Below are positions 11,401 through 23,706 of a stretch of 64,000 nt of DNA, one piece after another. The stretch covers positions 62,001 to 126,000 of the forward strand of contig QLIY01000297.1 in NCBI GenBank assembly GCA_003260075.1, given 5' to 3'. Below the pieces are notes generated by a model that searched no databases, was not told the DNA's origin, and was given only the letters and a program-made list of their open reading frames with translations. The stretch is from Phallusia mammillata (Eukaryota; Chordata; Ascidiacea; Phlebobranchia; Ascidiidae). Each line of letters starts with the position of its first letter. Position 1 is the stretch's first letter. A program made the position numbers and the translations under genes.

Positions 11401-14400
11401 ATGTTAAAACTTAAATTGAAAGTTCTAGTGGGGTTGTTTTTGTTTTTATGAACCTGTCCCAGTTCGTGCACGAAATGTACTTGACATACCGCGAACCGAG
11501 CAGCATAAAAACTTCTCCGCGTGGGAGTTTGCTCGCAACCGCAGACACAAATTGCTGGCTGCGAGTTTAATTATAGAAGTCTTCAATTGTCCATGCGGCA
11601 GATTTAGCACGACCAACTTATTGACGTGGCAGTTCGGTAGCTTCACTGACAGAAAAATACGCCGGGAATGCCTTGTTCTCCACTTAACCGTGTTTCAGCT
11701 GTTTTCACACGAAAATAGCTGTTTAAAATGGGTGCGCCCGCGTTCTTACAGCTTGTAGTAGTTATCAGGTGCGAACAATTGCGATGTGTTTGCATCGGAC
11801 AATACTCGTTACATATTTCCCCACTCTCTAGCCTTGCAGCTGAATATGTCGCCCCCAAATATTATGAACAGCTTGCCGGTGACCATCGTAACTTGCGCGG
11901 ATTGTACACAAACCAATAAGCAATGAGGAAGTTGTTGCTTGGAAGAGAAGCAATTTCGTACACGGTCATCAAGAGGCCAAGGGCTTTCAGTCATTAGCAT
12001 TAACATAGCAAAATATGTCAGATATTATTTAAATAAAAGTGTAATACTCTGTTTAATATCTAATCATTATACACGGCAGGGTTCTTTGCTAGTATGCTCT
12101 GGTACTGTTTTTGTACCTATTATACGTTTGCAATGGGTCTATAAACAACACGTGGAATTTTACCTGCATGAACCACCAACGCACAAAATATTGCAACCGT
12201 CGCTGGTCTTCTTAAAAAACTCTTGTACGATCGAGAAACATGAGGCCTTTGAAGGCTTTTTTGAGCGCTTTTTTTTGTGCTCTCGCCATTTGCGCCTGCG
12301 TAATTTCCTTTCGTCCGTTTCGGGAACAAACAACGGCACCTCCGTCAAATCACAAGTCATGCTTAATTATATTAACTAATCAGGCACAACTAGTGTTTTT
12401 CTACTGCTTCAGCCAACAATCTGTGTGCATAACAACAATACAATATCAGCACAAAACCAAAATGCGTTTCTTCCTATCCCATACCTTTCTCAAATATATG
12501 CATTTCCTAAACTCTATGCGTTTCGAATCTCTCAACGAAATCTCATCAACATGTATCACAGCGAACGGGCATAATTTCTCGCTAATTGATTCAAATTATA
12601 CAAGAGCCACTTACGATCTAAACAACACGACTCATCTCGGTAACTGCGTCGCTCTATCGACTGTCAAAACACCAAATACCAGCAACAACATATTCACTCT
12701 CTACCTGTCAAATAACTGGATTCTAACAGCAGTATACCTCGTAAAAACGACAGATGACCACATGCATCTCTACTCAAAACAGCTGGCGCCACGATCGCAT
12801 TTCTTGCCGGTGTTGTTGTGATTTTGGGTCTGGCGACTGCAAACTTTTTCGCGTTCCCGCATGGTGCCTATTCACGGTCAACAACTTTCGCTCGATTGGC
12901 AATTCGCTCGAAAAAGAAAACGGCGGATGCAACTCAGTTGAATGTCTGATGGGCCGTCTCGATAGTCCTGTTGACGCACTGTTATGCATACTTTTCTTTG
13001 ACAAAACAACTGATCTTGTTCCGTGACCTCTGGCTGCTTCTAAAGGTTTGTCTATAACAAAAACTCAGTGTCGAAAATTCTCTATAGTACCATTACCACA
13101 ACTCTGATACTTTGATTTGTAAGACTGGAAAAATAATACACAGCTGATATCACTGGTAAAACAAAGCACTGAGCTCGCTAATTCTTCCCTATGCAAACAA
13201 GATCTTGAAACAACCGACCTGCACTGGTCGGCCCAGTAAAACCGACAGCCCGCGGCCAACAAAGATCGTTTCGGGCGTTTGAGTGTTAATTGGCTGTTTC
13301 TCGCGTTCGTCGTTAAGTTGTAATTTTACAAAGATTTACTCAGTTCGGCGCTGCCAATATTTACTGTCGTCTTGTCTAAGCTGTTCGAACAAATATTTTT
13401 TTAGTCGAATTAAACAGAATTATTGGCGGTTTTGAGAACAGACACCACTGACAGAGACATAATCCAATTTCCGGATAACCCGTAGGTTTAATCTTTGCTT
13501 TGTTTCGTTAACTGTAAACGGCTTTTCTGTTTGCGTGACCTGCTGACGCCGACTGATCTATGACCACAGCAAAGTGAGCAACGCTTTGGTGCTAAGCTTA
13601 TCGGGGCCCACTCAGCACTGGAGAAAAGATATGCTATCGTGCTAAATCAAAGTCCAGAATAGACCTTCCAATCCACTTAGCATGTAGGCTTCGCGCTCTT
13701 GGATACTCCACAGGGCTGTGGTATTGGCTAAAATGACAAAATCAGGCCTCCGCACAGGTTTAAAAACCAATTATCGCTTGATCGTTTAAGAGCAAACAGT
13801 CACCTTTTTTGTCTGTATGTAACGCAAAACTGTAAACAGTGGGATATTGTTCTAAATTTCGGCCTGATAAGAACACTGTTTATTTGTGCAATAATCCTCA
13901 TTGCTAAACAGCAGACGCCCTGATCTTAGCGGAAAAATCCGAACTGTCGGCGCCGGTCTTTATCTCATCGAAGAGTAAAGTAATTATCTTTTTGAGTTCG
14001 TCACTAGCTGGTTAACGCAATATGAACTAACTGTGAAGGGCTCTTGACGTGTCGCTAACTGGCGAAACATGGCACTGTCACATGAAACCCCGCGATCGAA
14101 AGGATCAGATCATTCCTCGGAATTTCGATTTTACGGCGATACTGAACACTGATGATAGGTGTCCTATTGAGATAATGACATTGTGGCAGTCAGCGTAATC
14201 GCCAAGCAGGTCTTTACGTTGCGTCTCGACGCTACATCCTTCCGTTCGCCAGAAGTCTGTGTCTCGTTTCACCCTGCACCATGCCCTATCTGACTTTTCG
14301 GCGAGCCGGCTACCCGCCAACCTTAACCTTAAAACCACATGCATTTCTGATAAGAGTTATCTTCTAATCAATCAGGCGCTTGTGGTTTTGCCTTCTGTTT

Positions 14401-17400
14401 GCAGTAATCACGATAAAAGCATCAATCGCCTGTCAATGTCAAACACAAGTCGCTATTTTTACACTTGGCGTTGACGTAATATAGCTACCCGTCCCCACAA
14501 GGCCCTTCCAAACCATAAGAGGATTAACGGGTCTATACTGACTAGATCATCGCATGACAAAAGCGCCGAGCAAAACGATACGCTTGACATGGTTTCAAAT
14601 CTGTTGACAAACCACCAAACCCCGTTGAACTTTCAACGTCGACTCAGGAAAATCGCAAGGTCTCAAAAACTGGTTCTACGCGGAGTTCGACCGATTTTTT
14701 TGACTCATCAACATGTTTTGATGATCTGTATGCACTGTTCCCTAATCGTCCGACCGTCGGCGCCTTGCACTTGCCCAAGGGCGACGACGTTGCGCAATCG
14801 TTAGTGGGGATGTGGTATGTTAATCGCGCTAATGATAATGATTGCTTAAGGGATTTGGGTTGCCCGGTTCAAACTCCATACAACTGTACGGCACGCACGG
14901 TGTGACTTTTACCTATAAGGCCTCGCGCGCCTATGCTGTTATTTGTGGTCGATTCTGTCGACCTTTTCTAGGTTCAAGTCTAGAACTCGTGGTGGCCGAC
15001 CGCGTTCGAATGCAGCGACAAGGTAAAGGAATGTCGTCTGGCGTGGGTCTGTGCAGGCGTCTTGCATGTTACGATTAGAGGTTGAGTCCAAATATGGTGG
15101 GAGAACCCATATACATTTCACTAACAAGCAAGTAACGCCATATGAACGTTCGAACGATGACTGAAGGGCCTGTACAGATTGCTACTCGATGGCTATACGC
15201 TACACCAGAATGACGCGATTACCGATGCGTCATCACTTCAGCGCACTGAGAAATGACAACAGGAACTAAATGGCCGTTCTTATAGTCACGTGACAGGTTG
15301 CAACACCGATTACTTCGCGAAATACGGAAGTAGGTGTAACTTGTTCAGGTAGGTTGTAAACAGATTGAGTTGACATTTGGATGTCTACATGTCTGCGTGT
15401 GCCCGGTGTGATGTTCTTCACACTTGTGCTACTGAATCACGGTATCTTGTGTTCAATGTTTTGCTGCATAGTGGTAAATGGCAAAGCCTACACTTAAGAG
15501 CCGGCGTTTTGTCGTGCATTTTTCTGTTACGGCATTGGAGCTCTACAACGTACTTTCAAAGTCAAAATTAAAAGTTCGACTTTGGCCCTTTGTCGCCTCA
15601 CGTGGACGATTAGTGTTTGTTTAAAATTCGGAGCATTTGCTGATTAATCACCGCGTTCGGTTTCCTCATGGGAATAAATTGTTTTCTACATAGTAATTTT
15701 TAGTGCGCAATTGCAAGTGAAAATTCTGAATACTCGTTGCGTACAAAAGATTTGATCCAATTTAACAACACCTCACTAACTCAATTTCAATACACAAGTT
15801 AAGTCTCAAAAATGCATTTTGTACGTGGTTGGGTTGTAAGATTTGAAACCTGTTTTGCAGTTCAAGCTTAGTGTCTCATTATCTTTAAAAAACATCAGCT
15901 TATCGAGACCTTACATAACCACACACAATTGTTACCCACTGTGATCTTTTAACAAGATAGTGTACGCCAGGGGTTCTTAACCAGGGGTACGTGTACCCCT
16001 TGGGGGTACGAAGCACCAAAGCAGGGGGTACGACATGCAGTGTGAAATTGTACACTATTTAGGCATATTTGTGAAGAACGCGTAACAAGTTACTTTGTTA
16101 TATGTCTTTGACTGATTGTTGGTGTGCTGTAAATATTGTTGAACTTACAAGACTTATAAGTTATAAATACACTGAGTTTAATTCCTATTATTACAATTTT
16201 ATTTACTTTCGTCGGCTATTGTAGACCATTGTAGGGGTACGAGAAAATTTCATGAAAGCTCAAAGGGTACGAGCGCTAAAAAGGTTAAGAAACACTGGTG
16301 TACGCACCTGGCCTGAAACTTCCCGGCTCCTCCAAACAGCATCGCTTTTTCTGAGACGCTTGTATTTGCGGTCATTGTTGTAGCTGCGGTTTCACTTCCG
16401 GATGAAGCCGAATCTGTTGTTTCGTTGCTCGCCGCTTGTGCTCGCGTTCTCTTTACATTGGTTTTTAGTCTTGGAGGCACCGCAGGTTGAGGTTTAGGAG
16501 GAGGAGGTTTATCGCGGTTTTCTGGTGACGAAGAACTCTTGCTGCTTGCCGTGGAAGACACAGATGTAGTTCTACTTTTCGTCAGACGCGTTTTAACCTC
16601 TGCAAAGTAGAAATGGGCTTATTAGAGACACGTTGTATACATGCATCTAGGCGTAGACATAAACTTGCGCTTGCAATACTGGAAACATATTGGCATTAAG
16701 TAACTAATATTTTTGTTTGAAGAATTTTATGCGTTTTACATTGGATGCATGATCTCTGGTTAGGTGCGTATTATTATGATGCCACTTCATTGGAAAATAT
16801 TCACATCATAAACAAACAAACCAAGTGTGTGGGGAGTTTAAAAAATACTCTGAAACGTGTTGTTACAAAGCCTTGGATGTTCCTGTTTACATTCGACTTA
16901 CGTGACTCAATTTTAAAGAAAAACAAACATATTTTTACGTACAACATTGGTAATGCAGCCAGATATACACTTGAACAGATAACACAACGTTATAGAGAGC
17001 CAAAACACTAGATAGTCACAGAACATTACTAATGTTATGATTCAAGTTGAGTCGTTGCTAAGTAGTCTAAGTATAAGGTTAAATAAATGACGCAATTTTA
17101 TGTAGATGCCAAGACACTCACAGAATTGATCAACGTTGTGATTTAAAAGTTGTTAAGGCGCCAATATGGTTTTTGCGTTAAACTTTGTCACACAAAACAT
17201 GAACGTCCTTCCATCGACCAAGGCTGTCTATTCAACCCGACTCAACCACATTTCCGCGACACCAGTCACGTACAGTGTAACTGCGTGTTCTTGCTGTCAC
17301 CACAACTTATGTACTTACGAAGCATCTCCCCTAAATCTTTGACACTTCACACCTTTCTAGTGTTTTGTGGTTATGACAGAATCCCACCCTGTCAGTTTGA

Positions 17401-20400
17401 GAGGCGAGGCTCAATACATAACCTAAACCGTGTCGAAATGTTGTTCCCTAATTTGTGTGTCACGTAGAAACAAGCCCTATTTCGCAGGGAAAATAGAGGA
17501 TGGGCCATAATTCTATTCTCTACTTTGAAAAGGCTAAGTACATCAAGCGAAGTAATTCCAGATCTACATTGGTTCGACTGGGAATCACGACTCTTGCAAA
17601 CAAATTCTTAACGGTTTTAAACCCCTTATTCACTATATTATGTTTTCGAGTATTTTTGTTTCAGGTTTTTTTTGTTTCACTTTCGGTAAATTAAACATGA
17701 AACCTACAAAAACATCTAAAAAGTACTATAGAATCTTTTATGTCAAATCCCAACTTCCTTTAATTACTAGTTTCCCTTTCCTTTGGCCCAAAACACGCTT
17801 TGGCGAGCACAACTTTATACTTTCTATCTAAACAACACATCAGCCACGCACAAAGAACTGTTAAGTTCCTTATCTTAACATGCAACGGCTAACAGGAAGA
17901 GTTTGTGCCTGTGAAGTGGCCCACGTCGTGCCGTGAGTTCATCTTTGCATCTCACAACCAAATGGAGTGACGCGGTCGGCTCGTGGAGCCTCTAAAACAC
18001 ACTTCTGTGGCCTTTCTTTAAAACAAAGGGCCCCGAGTTACAACGCAGCACCCGTTAGTGTTGAATCACCATCACACAGATACGCGTGGGGAAAAACTAG
18101 AGCTCGCTAAAGCTTCCGCGCTGGCAATGTAACTACATACACTAGACACAGAAGCACTTCTATACGGATGGCTACTACATAAAGCACATTGGTACATGCA
18201 CATCCGAACATCATTCAAGAAAGGCTTTGTATTGTAGTAGTTTTCTCACTGAAGCTTATACAAATTCTGTCGCTAATTTATTTTAAACAAAGCTTCGTTT
18301 TCAGAGTTGCTTCTCATGCTATCTCTAAAAATATGAATAGTTAAGTTGCTCGGAGTTCTGTATGGGAGGGTCGTGATCTTACTGGATAAGAGACCGCGTC
18401 GCTGGCCTGGCGGAAGCTACGTCACTCTGACGAAACCTCGCATGCTGGGACAATATTAATCTCACGCTTCCGTCGTTCCTGTAGATGCCGAAACGAAGTC
18501 ATGCAAACAAAAAGTTGCGTTTCGAATTCTATTTTGAAATTACACGAAGACGCGTTTAACATAATTTTTGATATAAAAGTCTTGTATTTACATAAGGACC
18601 TATTTTATCGTTGTAGGTTTGTGGCATGGTTTTACGTCAACAGTTCGTAATTTGAGTTTTGTTTTTAATTTCTGTAAAAAGCAAACAAACAAACAAACAT
18701 ACATACAAAAACGGTTTTACAACAGGTGGTTAAATGTGAAGCTACTTATAAAGACCAAATACATGTTTTTCTGTTAAATTAATACACATTTCAGTGTACC
18801 ACAGTAAAAAGACCGTTAATGCGAACCAAATATCATATTTCTATTCTCATGGGAATAGAATGAAAGCGCCTTGTTTGTAGTCGCAATTCTTTCCGCGACG
18901 GTAAAGTTTATGGTTAAATTCGCGATTCGGGAATTTGAAACATGCTATGCCACGGTAGAACAGCCACATTGGCCAGGATAAGCTTAAAAACAAAAGTCTG
19001 ACGCCCCAAGGAGACTTTCACACGGGCCTGACAGTTTAATTCATCAGACCTAAACGAAATTCTATCCCTAATTTTGGCAAGTCAAGTGCCCGTTACCGCT
19101 CCGTTGCCTATGTAAGCAACCCGTTGTGAAAGAGGGAGTAAAAAAAACACCTTTAAATCACTTTCGTTTGATTAATCAAGTCGGGTGCTATGTTTTGGCT
19201 GTTAAAACATCTTAGATTTATTCAATAAATAAAAGATCTTTGTTTTTGATAAAGCAATATTCCAAGTCCTTTTCCGTGTTTCTAGATATGTAAATCACTT
19301 TTAGTTTCTTAACTAACAAAAATTTATACCATTTTCACAAACATATCAACAACAACTTGGCAGGTCTAGCAGTCAGAATGTAACGTCACCCGCTTTACGT
19401 AACATTGTTTTTGGATGCGACCAAAATAACTCTGATTGGTTTCTCGAAGAAAACTTTCCACATACCAATGTACATGGAGCCAGTCAACAAACGCAATCCA
19501 CTTCCGTGACATTACTTGCGTTCGAGTTTTGTTAAATCGAGGCTAAATTCGTTTTTAACACCGTTCTATGCTGACAAGACGCCTTCCATGTTTGCAGGGA
19601 GGATGTTACAACTCGTTAGCAGCAAAAACAAACCGCAACTGATGTACTGACGCCTTGCTGGGTCCATTAAACGCCAAGGATAAAATTGCTGTGATTTGCT
19701 ATCTTATATTATTGCTTGTAGTGTCTAATTGTTTTACCATTGGCCCCGCTAGTACAAAAATGAACTTTTACAGTAGCACACAGTATGAATTCGATTTGTA
19801 AACGCAAATAAAGGTGTTTTGTCCTGCAGAGAACACTGTTTACCTAACAAGTAACAATACTGTAATGAAAAGCGGCAGTAATGGCACTTGTACTTTTGAA
19901 AAACAGTTTTATGCTTTTGTACTTGAAAGTCTAATACAGTGGTTTTCAACCAGTGGGAAATCATGTACAAAAGATATTGTAAAAGTTAATGGCATCCCCC
20001 CCCCCGGCACTTGTACTTTTGAAAAACAGTTTTATGCTTTTGTACTTGAAAGTATAATGCAGTGGTTTTTAACCAGTGGGAAATCATGTACAAAAGATAT
20101 TGTAAAAGTTAATGGCACCTAAATTGTTAAGTTTTACACGAATATGTAAGGTCATGAATCTGATTATTTCGTCACACAGTTAAGTGTTTCAATCGAATAA
20201 AGACCGTAATTGTCAATGTAGGGCACAAACATCATCACAAAAAGGGGAAAAGCGAACTTGGTGATAGACTTTAGGAGGTAACTACACGTAAAAGGTTAAG
20301 AAACACTGGTCTATTAGCTCACACAGGAACAAAGTTGAAGCTTACCATGTCACAAATAAAGCGCTCTGTGCAACAGGTTACCCTGATATTTACTTTTCCG

Positions 20401-23400
20401 ATTTAGACCCTAGGCTGCTTGTCAAATATCACGATTACAAATCAGTTCTAACATTACCCACGACTGACGCTGTGATTTCCTGTAGTCCGCCAACGACCAC
20501 ATGAACTAACAAGCTGTGTACCTTAAACGCCAAAGACTCGCAAAGATTACATGTTGGGCAACTTCTCCTACGTAGCTAGTCAAACATAAAATACAAATAT
20601 TGGCGTGACTGTACTATTTTCAGGCCATGGTGTATGCTTTCAGCAATAACTAACTATGTAATGTCCCCCCCCCCAACTTCTCCTACGTAGCTAGTCAAAC
20701 ATAAAATACAAATATTGGCGTGGCTGTACTATTTTCAGGCCATGGTGTATGCTTTCAGCAATAAGTAACTATGTAATGCTGGTAATTTGTCTACGAAAAC
20801 CGGTGATAAATTTACCATAGTTCCTACTCACTACTATAGGCATATATGGTAAGTGGCATCTTATATAACCCAACATTGTAGCCTAAACAAGAATAGACAG
20901 ACGTTGGAAATAAGGGAAATCACAAGTGCTATTTCATATGTCTGTTAACATCAATATCAATACTCACCGGTTTCAATTTTATTATCCCACAGTTTCTTTA
21001 CTTCGACAAAGGTTTTGTGCAGGTGAGGGTCTGACATAGATCTTCTGTGTTTGGCTTTTCGACTGATGGCCGGTGGGCTGGGTTTCGTTCGATGCTCCTT
21101 GGCGGCCGAAGAACGAAGCTTGGGGGGCACCGCAGGCTTCGTCTTTGTCGTTGTGGTCGTTATCCGCGCTTCCATGGCCGCGATCACCCCTCGGACATTG
21201 ACTGGTAAATAAGCATACAACAGTCAGCGCCTGGCTAACGAAACTACTCTTGATTTGCATTAGTCCAAGGCTGCTGCGTATGAATGCAAGTAGCGATAAT
21301 GCAGCCTCGGCAGAACTATAGAGCTCTAACACTTCGTATAATAGCCTTTGTTAAAATATGCTGCGTGGCAATTGTTTCATTCTTCACCCCATGACTAGTG
21401 TTGCATTTGCCAGTGGTGACTCAGTCGTACCCGAAATTACAAGAGCTAAAAGCAGAAAAAAAGAACGATGCAGGCGAACTGCCAACGTATGACAAGAATG
21501 CCAACATTACACAGCCTTCCCAAACGCCCGTACCTGGGTGTTCATAACGTTCTGCGAAAAATCCACGATGATCAACAAATTCGGCATCCACAACCACCAA
21601 GCTATCTGTTGGCTCAGCCATTGTGAAAGGCTGTTTAACAACACTTTAATTGCAGTACCGCTAGGTTTGCACTTTGCTCTGTCTGATGGAACAACAGTTC
21701 AGCGATATCAGCAACTGGTAAACTTGGTAGGTGCGCTAGTTTCCTTGTGCAGAGTTTTACAACTTTCACTTTGCTAAATAGACACAACTTCCCGTCGCCT
21801 ATCACTCTTAGCTACATCTTTCGCATGGTCTATTGTTCGTTTTGTTTCGCCTCGACTAGCAGACTTCCTTGGTGTGATAAAAATATGTTTACAACGACCC
21901 TGCGCTATCATAACACAGGGTAGTAATCGAGGATTAACCCTTGTTAACGAATTATTGCGTCACACCGCTATCTGACTGTTGTCCGAGATGATATACACAC
22001 TCATACACGTGATTGCGTCGCAACAAAATCGTCATACACCCGGAAGCGAGCGCCTTAACCAGGCAGGCTCATTTAGGTGATGTCATTTCCTAGCTTTACG
22101 CTTACAAAGGCGCTCGCGGAATAGGGTGGTGTCAAAAACTGTCCATTGACCGTTTTTCTAAGAAGCTGGCCGCGTTTTTTTTTTCTTAGGCTACAATACA
22201 AGACTGTTTGCATGCAAATGCTGCGAGTCAAGAAACGCTTCGCCTTGTCTACTTAAAAGCGACTATCGCAGAATATGCGGGTACTGATAAACAAACAGCT
22301 ACGTCCAATGTATCAATGCGATGCGTTGTGATAGCTCTAGTGCGCGTCGCATAAATACGGGGGCAGCAGCATACATACTGCCCACGATCCGTCCTCCACT
22401 ATACTGCAAAACATTTATCTCTGATGTCGAAGTAATGTGTCAATTCAAAGCAAAACATACGCGGATATATGCATTGATCAGGTTTTCGCGCTACTGGTTG
22501 ACTGAAATCCCCTAAAGATGACGTAAGCACCTGGGAACTTTCACTTTCTTGGGGCATTGGGGGTTTGTTAGGTTTAAGTCGATCACGTCACCTATCCACG
22601 ATGTGTCGCGCCCCCGGTTTAACGTCTGGACCCTGGATGACACTTACGCGTATTTGGCACGTAGCCAGAGGTATGACGCAGCGGCTCTCGAATCCAAATG
22701 CCCTTATGAATAAACTCAACGTAGTCTAGTCTCATAGTACGTCGTAAAATATACGGTTTTCGTGGACTGCTGTTTTACACTATATAATCTAAAAATCGAT
22801 TTTACGTTGTTGACTCACTAGTGTTGGGTCATAACGATTTTTATCGCCACAAATTGTGCCTTATCCACCCCCTGACGACTTAATGCAAACCCGATACGCT
22901 AGATACAATTTTCTGCACCCTGATGTAAACTATCGTTACATACCTTTTGATCTGATTGCCCAAGACTTATATTACTTTGTGCAGGTCGTTATCCCCGCCC
23001 GAACGTCGTCAAACTTGGCAAGTCGTAACCTCCACAGACAACTTTCAGTTTGCTGTGTACACCTCTTGGTCGTATGCAAAAAGCGGAAAGGGTTGCGTAT
23101 TTCCGAACTGTCTTAGAAGCCCGCGTTAAGTTCACAACAGCAGAAGCCACGGCCGCGCAACCCCAGTTTCAATCGGTTAAACTATTGTTACGACTCTATA
23201 ACGCTTTCCTGTTTTAAGGCTACAAGGGTTCGAGATCAGGCAAGAACTGCGATCCCTTGAGAATATATAACCTGCATTCCTAAGATTTTATGTTAATAGC
23301 ACTCACCTTGCGAAGATCGTCGAGTCAGGTGGCGAACTCCAAGGTCTACTGATGTTGTCCGGCCATAACTAAATGTGGTTGCTTCGGACTTATGTCGCTT

Positions 23401-23706
23401 TAGAATTGACCTTGTTGGGCCAGTAGCAACTCCCTTAGGTTCTGTCTTCTCACTTTTCCTACGTTCGTAAGAATTGCGTTGAGCTATGGGTTGAACGTAA
23501 GACGGAATATAACTAGGCCGGGACTTTGCTGAAGTCTTCTGAGCTTCTGCCACAGCTTTTCCTGGTTGCTGCTCGACCCCGATTTCATTGTTATTTGCGT
23601 CATCACTAGGTTGCGGCCGTTCTTGCGCTTTTCTTTGTGACATCATAATGTCAGGATGCTTCTTGTGAGTAATTCCTCGTTGTACAGAAGTTACAGCACA
23701 CGCCAT
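5438..23706 (-). CDS. FGD: FGD-type Rho/Cdc42 guanine nucleotide exchange factor (DH-PH-FYVE-PH)
   Basis: Likely activates Cdc42/Rho GTPases at phosphoinositide-bearing membranes. Minus-strand coding exons in transcript order: 23706-23307, 21201-20968, 16599-16308, 11122-9967, 9779-9684, 9596-9448, 9142-8953, 8880-8716, 7342-7193, 6976-6804, 6655-6319, 6244-6098, 5948-5805, 5728-5438. All use GT-AG sites, the phases match, and the sum is 3924 nt, giving 1307 residues. Residues 1-694 are low-complexity with SH3-binding proline motifs (KPAVPPKL, PPPPKPQPAVPPRL, PKVPPKPRP, APPVPPLK). DH about 702-893 (ELLSTEESYVAVLHLIDQ; PVQRVPRY), PH1 about 925-1030, FYVE 1083-1148 (WIKD, RRRHHCRACGR, VVCSEC, paired Cys), PH2 about 1165-1280. 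The start ATG has an in-frame TAG seven codons upstream. The three 5' exons are linked by phase, splice sites and composition only, so they are less certain than the DH-PH2 part. Which FGD paralogue it is cannot be told. Confidence 0.9.
7564..7904. repeat. 165-bp direct duplication around a C run (probable allelic contig join)
   Basis: Copy 1 is 7564-7728, copy 2 is 7740-7904; both start ACTAACTAACACAAATT and end AAAGCGTGTTTGC. They differ at a handful of bases (for example GTAAACATAC versus GTAAACGTAC). The separator is a run of C at 7728-7739 that fits ten placeholder bases plus flanking C. Confidence 0.9.
8087..8271. repeat. 86-bp direct duplication around a C run
   Basis: Copy 1 is 8087-8172, copy 2 is 8186-8271; both start CCCTATTCTCGC and end GGTTGCCT, with about three differences. 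The 13-C run between them is explained by ten separator C plus the three C that start copy 2. Confidence 0.9.
8312..8641. repeat. 160-bp direct duplication around exactly ten C
   Basis: Copy 1 is 8312-8470 and copy 2 is 8482-8641, both starting TTTACATTTCTGAAAAG. They are separated by a run of ten C at 8472-8481. Differences are a few substitutions and one A-run length change. Confidence 0.92.
11213..11372. mobile_element. Probable hAT-type MITE
   Basis: Begins CAGTGGTATACTTTTTCAGG and ends GGTTGCCAACCACTG; the right end is the reverse complement of a CAGTGGTTGGCAACC-type hAT terminus. The possible target duplications (GTATAAGG, GTATATAT) agree only in the first five bases, so insertion borders are less certain than for the 15968 element. 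Confidence 0.5.
12240..12821 (+). other. Candidate secreted/membrane glycoprotein reading frame, unverified
   Basis: A 193-codon frame, the longest open frame outside the rebuilt exons, opens with a signal-peptide-like MRPLKAFLSAFFCALAICAC and carries several N-glycosylation sequons (NFS, NYT, NTT, NTS) between two cysteines, in an arrangement loosely like one half of a LAMP luminal domain. In another frame, 12779-12949 encodes AGATIAFLAGVVVILGLA, a membrane-span-like segment, followed by a basic tail and stop. A splice or frameshift would be needed to join them. Against it: the strand from about 12400 to 12760 is poor in G, which lowers stop-codon frequency in all frames, and there is no clear exon structure. 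It would be nested in an FGD intron on the opposite strand. Confidence 0.18.
15968..16297. mobile_element. 330-bp hAT-type MITE with perfect 8-bp target duplication
   Basis: Starts CAGGGGTTCTTAACC and ends GGTTAAGAAACACTG, which are imperfect terminal inverted repeats. It is bracketed by the perfect 8-bp duplication GTGTACGC at 15960-15967 and 16298-16305. Terminus, target-site length and lack of coding capacity fit a non-autonomous hAT element. It sits in an FGD intron with its right target copy at intron positions +3 to +10 of the minus-strand donor. Confidence 0.9.
19883..20118. repeat. 113-bp direct duplication around exactly ten C
   Basis: Copies at 19883-19995 and 20006-20118 both start GGCACTTGTACTTTTG; ten C at 19996-20005 separate them. 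The few differences include GTCTAATACAG versus GTATAATGCAG. The duplication includes the left end of a MITE, so the MITE is shown longer than it really is. Confidence 0.93.
19937..20308. mobile_element. hAT-type MITE interrupted by an assembly duplication
   Basis: Left end CAGTGGTTTTCAACC at 19937 and right end GGTTAAGAAACACTG ending at 20308 are terminal inverted repeats of the same kind as the 15968 element. Flanks GTCTAATA (19929-19936) and GTCTATTA (20309-20316) agree at seven of eight bases. Removing one duplicated copy and the ten C leaves an element of about 250 bp. Confidence 0.7.
20560..20778. repeat. 104-bp direct duplication around exactly ten C
   Basis: Copies at 20560-20663 and 20675-20778 start AACTTCTCCTACGTAGC and end near ACTATGTAATG, with two or three substitutions; ten C at 20665-20674 separate them. 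Confidence 0.93.
21202..23306 (-). other. FGD intron between coding exons 1 and 2
   Basis: GT-AG intron in phase 1, donor GTGAGT (complement of 23301-23306), acceptor AG at 21203-21202. No repeat, RNA gene or further exon was recognised inside. Confidence 0.6.

Larger units (their letters stand above)
11123..16307 (-). other. Large FGD intron
   Basis: Intron between the third coding exon and the large proline-rich exon. It contains hAT-like MITEs at 11213-11372 and 15968-16297 and a glycoprotein-like open frame at 12240-12821 on the plus strand (listed separately). The remainder, about 13000-15960, is unstructured to my eye and has no supported gene. Confidence 0.6.
16600..20967 (-). other. 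FGD intron between coding exons 2 and 3
   Basis: No supported gene. Contains a hAT-like MITE (19937-20308) and two duplicated joins (19883-20118, 20560-20778). Short open frames at 16745-17011 and 17150-17467 show no known motif. Confidence 0.6.

Noticed and set aside
23210-23240. GGGTTCGAGAT sequence resembling a tRNA T-arm
   Set aside because: No acceptor stem, D-arm or anticodon arm could be laid out around it.
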